From positions 1 through 11,373 of the forward strand of contig NCCR01000275.1 in assembly GCA_002279765.1 (NCBI GenBank): DNA of 11,373 nucleotides, given 5' to 3'. Source of the DNA: Verrucomicrobia bacterium 12-59-8 (GTDB lineage: Bacteria; Verrucomicrobiota; Verrucomicrobiae; Verrucomicrobiales; Verrucomicrobiaceae). Shown here piece by piece: positions 1 to 4,690 of the stretch (the first letter of the stretch is position 1; each line of letters opens with the position of its first letter). Position numbers and translations under genes: made by a program. The notes under the pieces were generated by a model, which did no database searches, was not told the origin of the DNA, and saw nothing but the letters and a program-made list of their open reading frames with translations.

Positions 1-241
1 GAGCCTGATTTTGGGATGATGCCGTCAGGTTCTTGTTCACGGCCAGATTCGTCAAAAAGGCCACCACTTCTTCCGTCCCCATCTCCGCCGGGTGGCGCAT
101 TCTTCCCGTCGCTTGCGCTTGGAAGAGCACAAAGCGCTTGTACCACTGGATGTAGGTCTCCTCCGTCCGGGGCGAGTATTGCTTGAGGCGGAGCACGCCA
201 CGCAGCTTGTCCTCCAGTTTGGGTTCCGGGTTGTTGCTCAT
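1..241 (-). CDS. intI: Integron integrase IntI, N-terminal 80 residues (gene continues beyond the left edge)
   Basis: Tyrosine recombinase that inserts and excises gene cassettes by recombining attI with the folded bottom strand of attC. Read leftwards from ATG at 241-239, the frame is open to the window edge. It gives the integron-integrase core-binding (SAM-like) domain: VLRLKQYSPRTEETYIQWYK at about residues 16-35, then FVLFQ, RHPAEMGTEEVVAFLTNLAV at about 49-68, and TASSQNQA at 73-80. The RHP.EMG..EV..FLT.LAV stretch is characteristic of IntI-type and related integron recombinases. The catalytic R-H-R-Y domain and the IntI-specific insertion lie outside the window, so activity cannot be judged. 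A purine-rich GGGGA lies 6-7 bases before the ATG. Orientation opposite to the cassettes, with attC sites beginning about 770 bp away, is the classic integron layout. Identification as an integron integrase is very secure because the attC sites confirm it independently. Confidence 0.95.
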   Translation of the reverse strand, partial: MSNNPEPKLEDKLRGVLRLKQYSPRTEETYIQWYKRFVLFQAQATGRMRHPAEMGTEEVVAFLTNLAVNKNLTASSQNQA

Positions 242-324
242 AGAACATCCCCACTATCCATTATTCGAGTGATATTCTACTTTTTTGTTGTGCGAGTACG
301 GCATAGGAGGGTAAAACGACCCCC

Positions 325-399
325 ATGAACTCAAAAACCCGTGATATTCCCGTCAAAGTGTTGGCTATAAAGCTGCTGACAAACCTCACGATCTGTTAA
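325..399 (+). CDS. Possible 24-residue leader ORF inside attI
   Basis: An ATG at 325 opens a 24-codon frame (begins MNSKTRDIPVKVLAIKLL) that stops at TAA 397-399, only 12 bases before the attI/cassette crossover at 411/412. A GGAGG lies at 307-311, rather far (13 bases) from the ATG. In class 1 integrons a short ORF in attI1 (ORF-11) is known to boost translation of a first cassette that lacks its own ribosome binding site. The first cassette gene here also has no visible Shine-Dalgarno sequence. The analogy is inference, and a 24-codon ORF can occur by chance. If the candidate promoter at 376-403 is the real Pc, this ORF would not be transcribed from it. Confidence 0.25.
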   Translation: MNSKTRDIPVKVLAIKLLTNLTIC

Positions 400-403
400 T
401 GAT
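376..403 (+). promoter_or_regulatory. Candidate cassette promoter Pc
   Basis: CTGACA (376-381, five of six matches to the sigma-70 -35 consensus) is followed after 16 bases by AATGAT (398-403, four of six matches to the -10). It points into the cassette array and would start transcription near the attI/cassette junction. An alternative -10, TATAAA at 366-371, has no good -35. This rests on pattern matching by eye only. Confidence 0.3.
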
Positions 404-411
404 CTTCAATG

Positions 412-1096
412 TTCGGTCAAGAGAAGCAAAGTCACTCGACCAACCACGAATGAGTGAACTACAGACCAGCGATAGTCCGCCACGAAGGAAACGACGCTTC
501 GGTTGTCTCTGCGTGTTCGTTGCATTTTGTCTGCTTGGCCTTGGCTGGTGCCACTACACGCCACTGAACCGTTTTTCGTCTGCATCGCTGCGAGCACTGC
601 GCTCAGACTCCGAGGCAGTGTTCTACTCGATCGAACCGTGGCCAGACGAGAACCGGAAGCAGGGCTTTCTTGGGCATCAGATTGTAGGGCAACACCGTTT
701 GGCCGCTCAGAGCGACAGAGACGCTATTGCAGACATGATTTCGGGCGCTACACATGGGGCTTGGGATGCAGCGGCCTGCTTTGATCCACGGCATGCTTTC
801 CGTGCTCGTGGCTCAGACGGAATCTATGAATTTCTTCTTTGTTTCCAGTGTGGGCAGGCCGTCGTTTACCGTCCCGATGGTAAGACCGACTCGATATTCA
901 TCACCGGGAAGGCGGATTTTTTGAACGACTTTCTCCGGTCACACGCCGTTCCTCTACCACAGAACTAGTTTGCCATGACATCAGCGAAGCAGACCAACGA
1001 CCACACAAGGCCGAACAAAACGGATGCAGGCAACGGCTCGTATGGCATCTGTCGTGTCATCGACACCTCCCGCTCGCCGTCGCCTGATCCGAGTCG
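412..1096 (+). mobile_element. Integron gene cassette 1
   Basis: The cassette spans from the crossover after G411 to the crossover after G1096 in GTTAGGC. It contains one gene (450-968) and ends with attC1. The cassette's 5' end (TTCGGT) complements the start of its own attC (GCCGAAC) with one mismatch. The gap between the stop codon and attC is 41 bp. Confidence 0.85.
450..968 (+). CDS. Cassette 1 protein: one-TM protein with CFxPRH and CFxC motifs, function unknown
   Basis: A 172-residue protein. After a positively charged N-terminus (PPRRKRRFG) there is one hydrophobic segment at about residues 18-34, so it is probably anchored in the inner membrane with the bulk outside the cytoplasm, or a lipid-free secreted protein. 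The C-terminal part carries CFDPRHAFRA at 110-119 and LLCFQCGQAVVY at 129-140. This CF.PRH...CF.C arrangement resembles a widespread uncharacterised bacterial family, recalled from memory and not searched. The paired cysteines could form disulfides or bind metal. ATG 450 is chosen because an upstream start at 399 would lie outside the cassette, in attI. No Shine-Dalgarno sequence is visible, so translation may depend on leader or coupled initiation. Expression is presumably from Pc, as the first cassette. Confidence 0.8.
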   Translation: MSELQTSDSPPRRKRRFGCLCVFVAFCLLGLGWCHYTPLNRFSSASLRALRSDSEAVFYSIEPWPDENRKQGFLGHQIVGQHRLAAQSDRDAIADMISGATHGAWDAAACFDPRHAFRARGSDGIYEFLLCFQCGQAVVYRPDGKTDSIFITGKADFLNDFLRSHAVPLPQN

Positions 1097-1102
1097 TTAG
1101 GC
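1010..1102 (+). repeat. attC1 integron recombination site (93 bp)
   Basis: It starts with core GCCGAAC (1010-1016) and ends with GTTAGGC (1096-1102), matching RYYYAAC...GTTRRRY with one deviation. Internal arms CGGATGCAGGCAACGGC and GCCGTCGCCTGATCCG pair almost fully. The 5' arm has one extra unpaired G, the extrahelical base expected of L'' versus L'. A smaller TGTCG/CGACA stem lies in the loop. Crossover is between G1096 and T1097. Confidence 0.95.
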
Positions 1103-1722
1103 TTCATTCCATGCATCCTCTAAGACCAGAAATCGACACTCGAAAGGTTGGCTCCGCTGATTCCTTTCAAGCGGGGTGTTTGGAGTTTTGCCGCCTCCGA
1201 GCCATTCCACAGGTTCTTCGACACGAGGTGAATTCACCGTCGCGGCACGTAGTCCATCTTTTCGCGATGGGGCCAGATATACAAAGAGATACTCCGCAGA
1301 TTTACGTAGACATGTTCCGGCTGCCTGAGTCTGAGCCCCTATTCTTGGAGAGGCTAACATCCAACGAGGCTCTTCGCGTAGACTTTCGACTTCCGAATGG
1401 GCACAGTTTTGATACCACTCTTTTGGCGTTCCCTTCCATTCCACCCGAGTTCTGCCATGAAGCATTTCGGATTAGGGACGGGCGTTTGGCTCGCCGAATT
1501 GTCCATGTCTACCGATCCAATCATTGGGCACTGATGGTGCAGTTCTCACTAGCTTCCGTTGATTTCTTGGATCGAGGCTTCTTCCGCAATTTTGCCGAGA
1601 ATTGCAAATTCACAGCCCCCTTACGCAGCCCTGATGCCTAACAAAACGGATGCAGGCAACGGCTCGGATGGCATCTGTCGTGTCATCGACGCTTCCCGCT
1701 CGCCGTCGCCTGATCCGAACCG
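1097..1722 (+). mobile_element. Integron gene cassette 2
   Basis: It runs from crossover to crossover, starting TTAGGC and closed by attC2 (starting GCCTAAC, the exact reverse complement of GTTAGGC). It carries one gene that fills nearly the whole cassette. Confidence 0.9.
1111..1641 (+). CDS. Cassette 2 protein, unknown soluble protein
   Basis: A 176-residue protein with no signal peptide and no membrane segment. I do not recognise a family. It is mixed alpha/beta in appearance, with several aromatic/hydrophobic stretches (HVVHLFAMG near 46-54, RIVHVYRSNHWALMVQFSLA near 129-148) and four cysteines. ATG 1111 lies 14 bp after the crossover, the usual spacing for cassette genes. The frame is also open upstream to an ATG at 1024 inside attC1, but that start has no ribosome binding site and would put attC sequence in the N-terminus. 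The stop codon TAA (1639-1641) is part of the GCCTAAC core of attC2, so gene and recombination site overlap. No strong Shine-Dalgarno sequence is visible. Confidence 0.8.
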   Translation: MHPLRPEIDTRKVGSADSFQAGCLEFCRLRAIPQVLRHEVNSPSRHVVHLFAMGPDIQRDTPQIYVDMFRLPESEPLFLERLTSNEALRVDFRLPNGHSFDTTLLAFPSIPPEFCHEAFRIRDGRLARRIVHVYRSNHWALMVQFSLASVDFLDRGFFRNFAENCKFTAPLRSPDA

Positions 1723-1728
1723 TTCGGC
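1636..1728 (+). repeat. attC2 integron recombination site (93 bp)
   Basis: Cores are GCCTAAC (1636-1642) and GTTCGGC (1722-1728), with the same paired arms and unpaired G as attC1. Apart from the outer cores it differs from attC1 at only a handful of positions. Crossover is between G1722 and T1723. Confidence 0.95.
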
Positions 1729-2266
1729 GAAATACCAAACACCACAGGCAACACAATTGTTCGATGAACCAAAGTCACGAAACCACAACAGTTGAGGAGT
1801 TGCCCACACCCCCACAGCGCCACGCAACGCTTGCGTCTGACAGTAACTTGCGCAAGTGGGTTATTTGGGGCGGAGTGATTGGCAACGCCTTGTTATCCGC
1901 CTACTTTTTCGGGTTCATGATTTATCAGACAATCTGGGGCGGAGCAGAGCCAACCAATTGGCTCGTTAAGCTGACATTGTCCAATTACGCCGCAATGGTT
2001 GGGACACCCATGTCAGCCGTCACCGCATTCTCAATTGTATCGCTTCTCAAGGCGACTAGCGGACCAATCGAGTTCGAAGCTTTGGGCTTTAAGTTTCGTG
2101 GCGCATCGGGACCAATTGTTCTGTGGGTATTGTGCTTTCTCTCTATCGTCTTGGCCTTTCGGTTATTATGGCCAATGACGCCGAACAAAACAGATGCAGG
2201 CAACGGCTCGTATGGCATCAGTCGTGTTATTGATGCCTCCCGCTCGCCGTCGCCTGATCAGTGACG
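1723..2266 (+). mobile_element. Integron gene cassette 3
   Basis: It starts TTCGGC after the crossover and is closed by attC3, whose core GCCGAAC is the exact reverse complement of GTTCGGC. One gene runs through the attC. Confidence 0.9.
1764..2264 (+). CDS. Cassette 3 membrane protein whose C-terminus is encoded by attC3
   Basis: A 166-residue protein. A polar N-terminus (about 1-30) is followed by three hydrophobic segments at about 32-58, 75-95 and 117-137, so an inner-membrane protein. The stretch SGPIEFEALGFKFRGASGPI (99-118) separates the last two segments and looks conserved in type, but I cannot assign a function. There is no stop codon before attC3. The frame continues through the site, adding about 27 hydrophilic residues (NKTDAGNGSYGISRV then SRSPSPDQ) before TGA at 2262-2264, just before the 3' core. 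ATG 1764 is 41 bp after the crossover. The frame is also open back to an ATG at 1650 inside attC2, which is less likely to be used. Confidence 0.75.
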   Translation: MNQSHETTTVEELPTPPQRHATLASDSNLRKWVIWGGVIGNALLSAYFFGFMIYQTIWGGAEPTNWLVKLTLSNYAAMVGTPMSAVTAFSIVSLLKATSGPIEFEALGFKFRGASGPIVLWVLCFLSIVLAFRLLWPMTPNKTDAGNGSYGISRVIDASRSPSPDQ

Positions 2267-2272
2267 TTAGGC
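2180..2272 (+). repeat. attC3 integron recombination site (93 bp)
   Basis: Cores are GCCGAAC (2180-2186) and GTTAGGC (2266-2272). Arms GATGCAGGCAACGGC and GCCGTCGCCTGATC pair with the same unpaired G. The small loop stem of attC1 is partly lost. It doubles as the coding end of cassette 3's gene. Crossover is between G2266 and T2267. Confidence 0.95.
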
Positions 2273-2861
2273 CAAGAAACGAATCGCCACCAATAACAAC
2301 CTTGCCGCGTTCATGAGCAATTCACTCTCCCTCCTGAAACAGTTCTTCATCCTCTTCTCCATCGCCTTCGTCATGATCAGCCCGGCACTTGCCAAGCCAC
2401 CAGTGGTGCATGATGACATTGGCAAAACGCTCAATGTGGCCAGGAAGAAGGACAAAATGGGTGTCTTCATCCTGGGAACAACCACCTGCTCACACTGTCG
2501 ATTATTGAAAAAGAACATTGATGAAGGCGAGGTATCCATCACTGCGGACTCCTTTGTGATGGCCGATCTCGATTCCAATGATCCAACGGTCATCTCCGCA
2601 TTCTTCAAGCAATTTAATCTCGGCAGGAATGTCGAATGGAAAATACCGTATGTCGTGATCACCAATGCCAACGGAAAAGTGCTCGTGACCTGGAATGGAG
2701 GCAAGAAAGCGCCAGCAGTAGAAAAGCTGTTGCAGGAAGCAAAGAGCAAGGCGGGCTTGAAATCATGATCCACGGCCTAACAAAAAGTATGCAGGCAACG
2801 GCTCGTATGGCATCTGTCGTGTCATCGACGCCACCCGCTCGCCGTCGCCTGATCCGAAATG
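2267..2861 (+). mobile_element. Integron gene cassette 4
   Basis: It starts TTAGGC and is closed by attC4, whose core GCCTAAC is the exact reverse complement of GTTAGGC. It contains one gene. Confidence 0.88.
2313..2768 (+). CDS. Cassette 4 secreted thioredoxin-like protein with CSHC active site
   Basis: A 151-residue protein with a clear Sec signal peptide (hydrophobic 7-24, probable cleavage after SPALA at about 27). The mature part looks like a thioredoxin fold. It has a strand then GTTTCSHCRLLKK, with the CxxC redox pair at Cys59 and Cys62. It also has a FVMADLDSNDP strand, the cis-proline-like KIPYVVI (Ile111-Pro112), and a final strand and helix (KVLVTWNGG, then a charged helix). It is therefore likely a periplasmic thiol oxidoreductase of the thioredoxin/thioredoxin_7 type. 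Substrate and direction (reductase or oxidase) cannot be read from sequence. TGA at 2766-2768 lies 7 bp before attC4. ATG 2313 is 46 bp after the crossover, and no clear Shine-Dalgarno sequence is present. Confidence 0.85.
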   Translation: MSNSLSLLKQFFILFSIAFVMISPALAKPPVVHDDIGKTLNVARKKDKMGVFILGTTTCSHCRLLKKNIDEGEVSITADSFVMADLDSNDPTVISAFFKQFNLGRNVEWKIPYVVITNANGKVLVTWNGGKKAPAVEKLLQEAKSKAGLKS

Positions 2862-2867
2862 TTCTGC
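2776..2867 (+). repeat. attC4 integron recombination site (92 bp, altered 3' core)
   Basis: The 5' core is GCCTAAC (2776-2782). The arms are as in the other sites, including the unpaired G. The 3' core reads GTTCTGC (2861-2867), which departs from GTTRRRY at two positions. The outer arm next to the 5' core (AAAAAGTATGCAGG) has also drifted, so the lower stem is weaker. Crossover is inferred between G2861 and T2862. Confidence 0.88.
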
Positions 2868-2885
2868 CAAAATGGAGCGCTGGAT

Positions 2886-2969
2886 ATGCCTGACCTAAAA
2901 GAATTCCTACAAGAGCGAATATCGGCGTATCTTGAGAGTGCCCCTGAAGCAACCGTTGGCGATACCTAA
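2886..2969 (+). CDS. 27-residue ORF in a probably decayed fifth cassette
   Basis: ATG 2886 lies 24 bp after the attC4 crossover, the expected place for a cassette gene. It encodes 27 residues (begins MPDLKEFLQERISAYLES), charged and helical-looking, like the start of a normal soluble protein. TAA at 2967-2969 falls in ACCTAAC (2964-2970), which matches the RYYYAAC core and mirrors how cassette 2 ends in its own attC. The next bases do not continue as an attC and no partner GTT core follows at the right distance. It is therefore either a truncated cassette whose attC has been lost or a gene cut short by the deletion that ended the array. Product function unknown. Confidence 0.4.
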   Translation: MPDLKEFLQERISAYLESAPEATVGDT

Positions 2970-3014
2970 CAAGATTCGCTGTCTTCAGGGTTCGGACTGT
3001 GGCAGGGAGGCCGC

Positions 3015-3365
3015 ATGAAAGTAGAACGACTTAAATACGTCATCTGGGCGGCGGACATGAACCGCGCGGTGAACTTCTATGCCACCGTTTTCGGCGGCAC
3101 GATCCTCAAGCAGAACGACATCATCAGCGAGGTGTCGATCTGTGACGGCATCATCGGCATCCATGGCGGAGGTGAGGGAAACCGCACTTGGACCGGACTC
3201 AGCTTTCAGGTGCCGGATGTGATCGAAGGTGCGCATGAAATCGTGGCCGCAGGCGGTCTGCTCACGAGGGAACCGCAGCCTGAGAACGGCGAGCCGCCGC
3301 ATCTTGCGATGTGCGTGGACACCGAGGGCAACGAGATCATGCTCACGCGCAAGCGGGCGCATTGA
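3015..3365 (+). CDS. VOC/glyoxalase-fold family protein
   Basis: A 116-residue protein with a single vicinal-oxygen-chelate unit. It opens with strand LKYVIWAAD then the helix MNRAVNFYATVFGG (about 14-27), the hallmark of the fold. Then come strands ISEVSICDGIIGIHGGG, GLSFQVPDVIEGAHEIVAAGG, and the closing HLAMCVDTEGNEIMLTRK near the C-terminus. VOC proteins act as dimers in glyoxalases, dioxygenases, fosfomycin-type resistance enzymes and binding proteins, and the substrate cannot be assigned. The first strand lacks the usual His/Gln metal ligand, so a metal-independent member is possible. A good GGGAGG lies 6 bases before ATG 3015, unlike the cassette genes. No attC follows, so I treat it as the chromosomal gene flanking the array. 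Confidence 0.85.
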   Translation: MKVERLKYVIWAADMNRAVNFYATVFGGTILKQNDIISEVSICDGIIGIHGGGEGNRTWTGLSFQVPDVIEGAHEIVAAGGLLTREPQPENGEPPHLAMCVDTEGNEIMLTRKRAH

Positions 3366-3574
3366 TCGCTTATAGCAGTTCGCAAAACACATTTCCGTTT
3401 AGGGGGCCGTCTCTGACGAGAAAGTCATGGGCTCCGACGGCGGCTGGCTGGGGACAGCCAGCCCTACCCGCGCTGGGCTGGCGCGTGCCCGGCGCGAGGT
3501 AGGGAGGCTTGTCCTCAAGCCTCCGCCGAGTGTCGCCATGCGTGCTTTTTCGGAAATCAGTTTTGGACAACGCT
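3366..3574. other. Intergenic region between VOC gene and pyrD 3' ends, no gene seen
   Basis: This is a convergent intergenic space of about 210 bp. It holds the palindromic element at 3442-3524 and no credible ORF. Confidence 0.7.
3442..3524. repeat. GC-rich palindromic intergenic element (REP-like, two hairpins)
   Basis: Hairpin 1 is GGCTGGCTG/CAGCCAGCC (3442-3450 with 3455-3463, loop GGGA). Hairpin 2 is GGAGGCTTG/CAAGCCTCC (3503-3511 with 3516-3524, loop TCCT). CCCTACC (3462-3468) and GGTAGGG (3498-3504) pair to enclose the GC-rich middle. The layout resembles REP/BIME elements, which sit between convergent genes. It may also stop transcription from both sides, although no T-run is present. 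Only one copy is in the window, so dispersed repetition is inferred. Confidence 0.6.
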
Positions 3575-4690
3575 TTATGATGTGGGGAGATCAGCGCCTA
3601 CTGCCTCGCTCACATTTTTAAATCCATCCCGCGCGAGCAACTGGCAAAGACCTTGGTTGATGCGCTTGATGACTCCGGGGCCTTCATAGATGAGGGCGGT
3701 GTAGATCTGCACGAGCGAGGCACCGAGGCGGAGCTTGCGGTAGGCATCGGCTGCGGTGAAGACGCCGCCGGTGCCGATGATGGCATGGCGCTGGCGGTTC
3801 ATCCGTGAGGCGAGGCCGACGATGCAGCGGTTGATCAAGTCTTCGACTGGTTTGCCGGACACGGCACCGGGCAGATGCTCCCATGCGCTGCGCGGTGTGG
3901 TGAGGCGTAGGGCGGCGGGTTTGCCAGGTGGGAGATTGAAGGAAAAGCCGCACACGAAGTCGAAGGCGTCTGCTTCTGCCAGCAGGCGATCATGGGCCGC
4001 CGGATCATCTCGCGGGGAGACTTTTAGAAATACCGGGCAAGCGATGTTGAGCGGTTTTAATAATTGCAGCAGGCGTGTGATATTGCCGGGCTGGGCGAAG
4101 AAGTCCTTCCCGCCGGCGGCATTGGGACAGCTCATGTTGAGCATCAGATAACCGGCATGGCGATGCACCAGCGAGACACTGCGCTCGTAGTCGGCAAGGA
4201 TGGCATCATCACTGCATGCGGGGGCACCGGGGCCGTAGTTGGTTTTGACGATGTTCACGCCGAGCGGCACCCGCATACGATGTGCGGCCAGCCGGGGCGC
4301 GATGATCTCCGCGCCTTCATTGGGCAGGCCGTAGTTCACGATGATGGCCTGATCCTGTGGCAGCCGGAACAGACGAGGCTGAGGATTTCCCTGCGATGGC
4401 TGCGCTGATATGGATCCAATTTCCGCAAAGGCGAAACCCAGATGATCGAGCATGCGCAGGGCGCGTGCGCTTTTGTCCCAGCCTGCGGCGAGCCCGATGG
4501 GATGATCGAATTTCAGCCCTGCGACCTCGCATTGCAGCTCCGGTGCCGTGAATTCCAAGCAAGCCCGGGTGATCTGTGGGACGAAAGGCAGCGCTCCTGC
4601 AATGCGGCATGCCTCAACCGTCCCATGATGCGCTGTTTCTGCATCAAGTCTGAAGAGAAGGGGGCGGATGAGGGTGGAGTAGAGTGACAT
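3575..4690 (-). CDS. pyrD: Dihydroorotate dehydrogenase-like protein (class-2-like, divergent active site)
   Basis: FMN enzyme of the dihydroorotate dehydrogenase family; canonical members oxidise dihydroorotate to orotate in pyrimidine synthesis. It has 371 residues, somewhat longer than E. coli PyrD. The N-terminus (SLYSTLIRPLLFRLDAETAH) is the helical membrane-association extension of quinone-dependent class 2 enzymes. QPRLFRLPQDQAI (104-116) and GVNIVKTN (144-151) are also class-2-like. FMN/phosphate motifs are at FLKVSPR (221-227), GTGGVFTAADAY (306-317) and GASLVQIYTALIYEGP (323-338). Two oddities: the catalytic-base position is Cys188 in NMSCPN, where class 2 enzymes have Ser, and the TNTT substrate loop is replaced by FNLPP (251-255). 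The start MSLYST aligns with known N-termini, but the frame is open upstream into the sialidase-like gene. It could be a paralogue with another substrate. Confidence 0.8.
   Translation of the reverse strand: MSLYSTLIRPLLFRLDAETAHHGTVEACRIAGALPFVPQITRACLEFTAPELQCEVAGLKFDHPIGLAAGWDKSARALRMLDHLGFAFAEIGSISAQPSQGNPQPRLFRLPQDQAIIVNYGLPNEGAEIIAPRLAAHRMRVPLGVNIVKTNYGPGAPACSDDAILADYERSVSLVHRHAGYLMLNMSCPNAAGGKDFFAQPGNITRLLQLLKPLNIACPVFLKVSPRDDPAAHDRLLAEADAFDFVCGFSFNLPPGKPAALRLTTPRSAWEHLPGAVSGKPVEDLINRCIVGLASRMNRQRHAIIGTGGVFTAADAYRKLRLGASLVQIYTALIYEGPGVIKRINQGLCQLLARDGFKNVSEAVGADLPTS

Larger units (their letters stand above)
242..411. promoter_or_regulatory. attI region between intI and the first cassette, containing the divergent promoters
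   Basis: This is the non-coding stretch between the intI start and the first cassette. Its right edge is set at G411, in the 7-mer GTTCGGT (411-417). That 7-mer is the reverse complement, with one mismatch, of the 5' core GCCGAAC of the attC closing cassette 1, which is what a cassette inserted at attI should show. The attI site is therefore inferred to occupy roughly the last 60-100 bp before 412. It should also carry the cassette promoter Pc and the intI promoter. It is visibly more AT-rich than the chromosomal genes further right. I saw no convincing LexA box. Confidence 0.7.

Noticed and set aside
92..328. 78-codon open frame on the + strand at the left edge
   Set aside because: It is antisense to the integron integrase, which matches its family clearly on the other strand.
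399..449. Upstream start at 399 for the cassette 1 gene
   Set aside because: It lies in attI, outside the cassette boundary at 411/412, and would not travel with the gene; ATG 450 fits cassette structure.
1010..2867. Four similar repeats read as a CRISPR array
   Set aside because: Repeats are 92-93 bp and spaced about 500-600 bp with a gene in each gap, and they have attC cores and arms. This is an integron, not CRISPR.
3015..3365. VOC gene as a sixth cassette
   Set aside because: No attC flanks it on either side and it has a strong Shine-Dalgarno sequence unlike the cassette genes; it is more likely the chromosomal flank, though an eroded cassette cannot be excluded.
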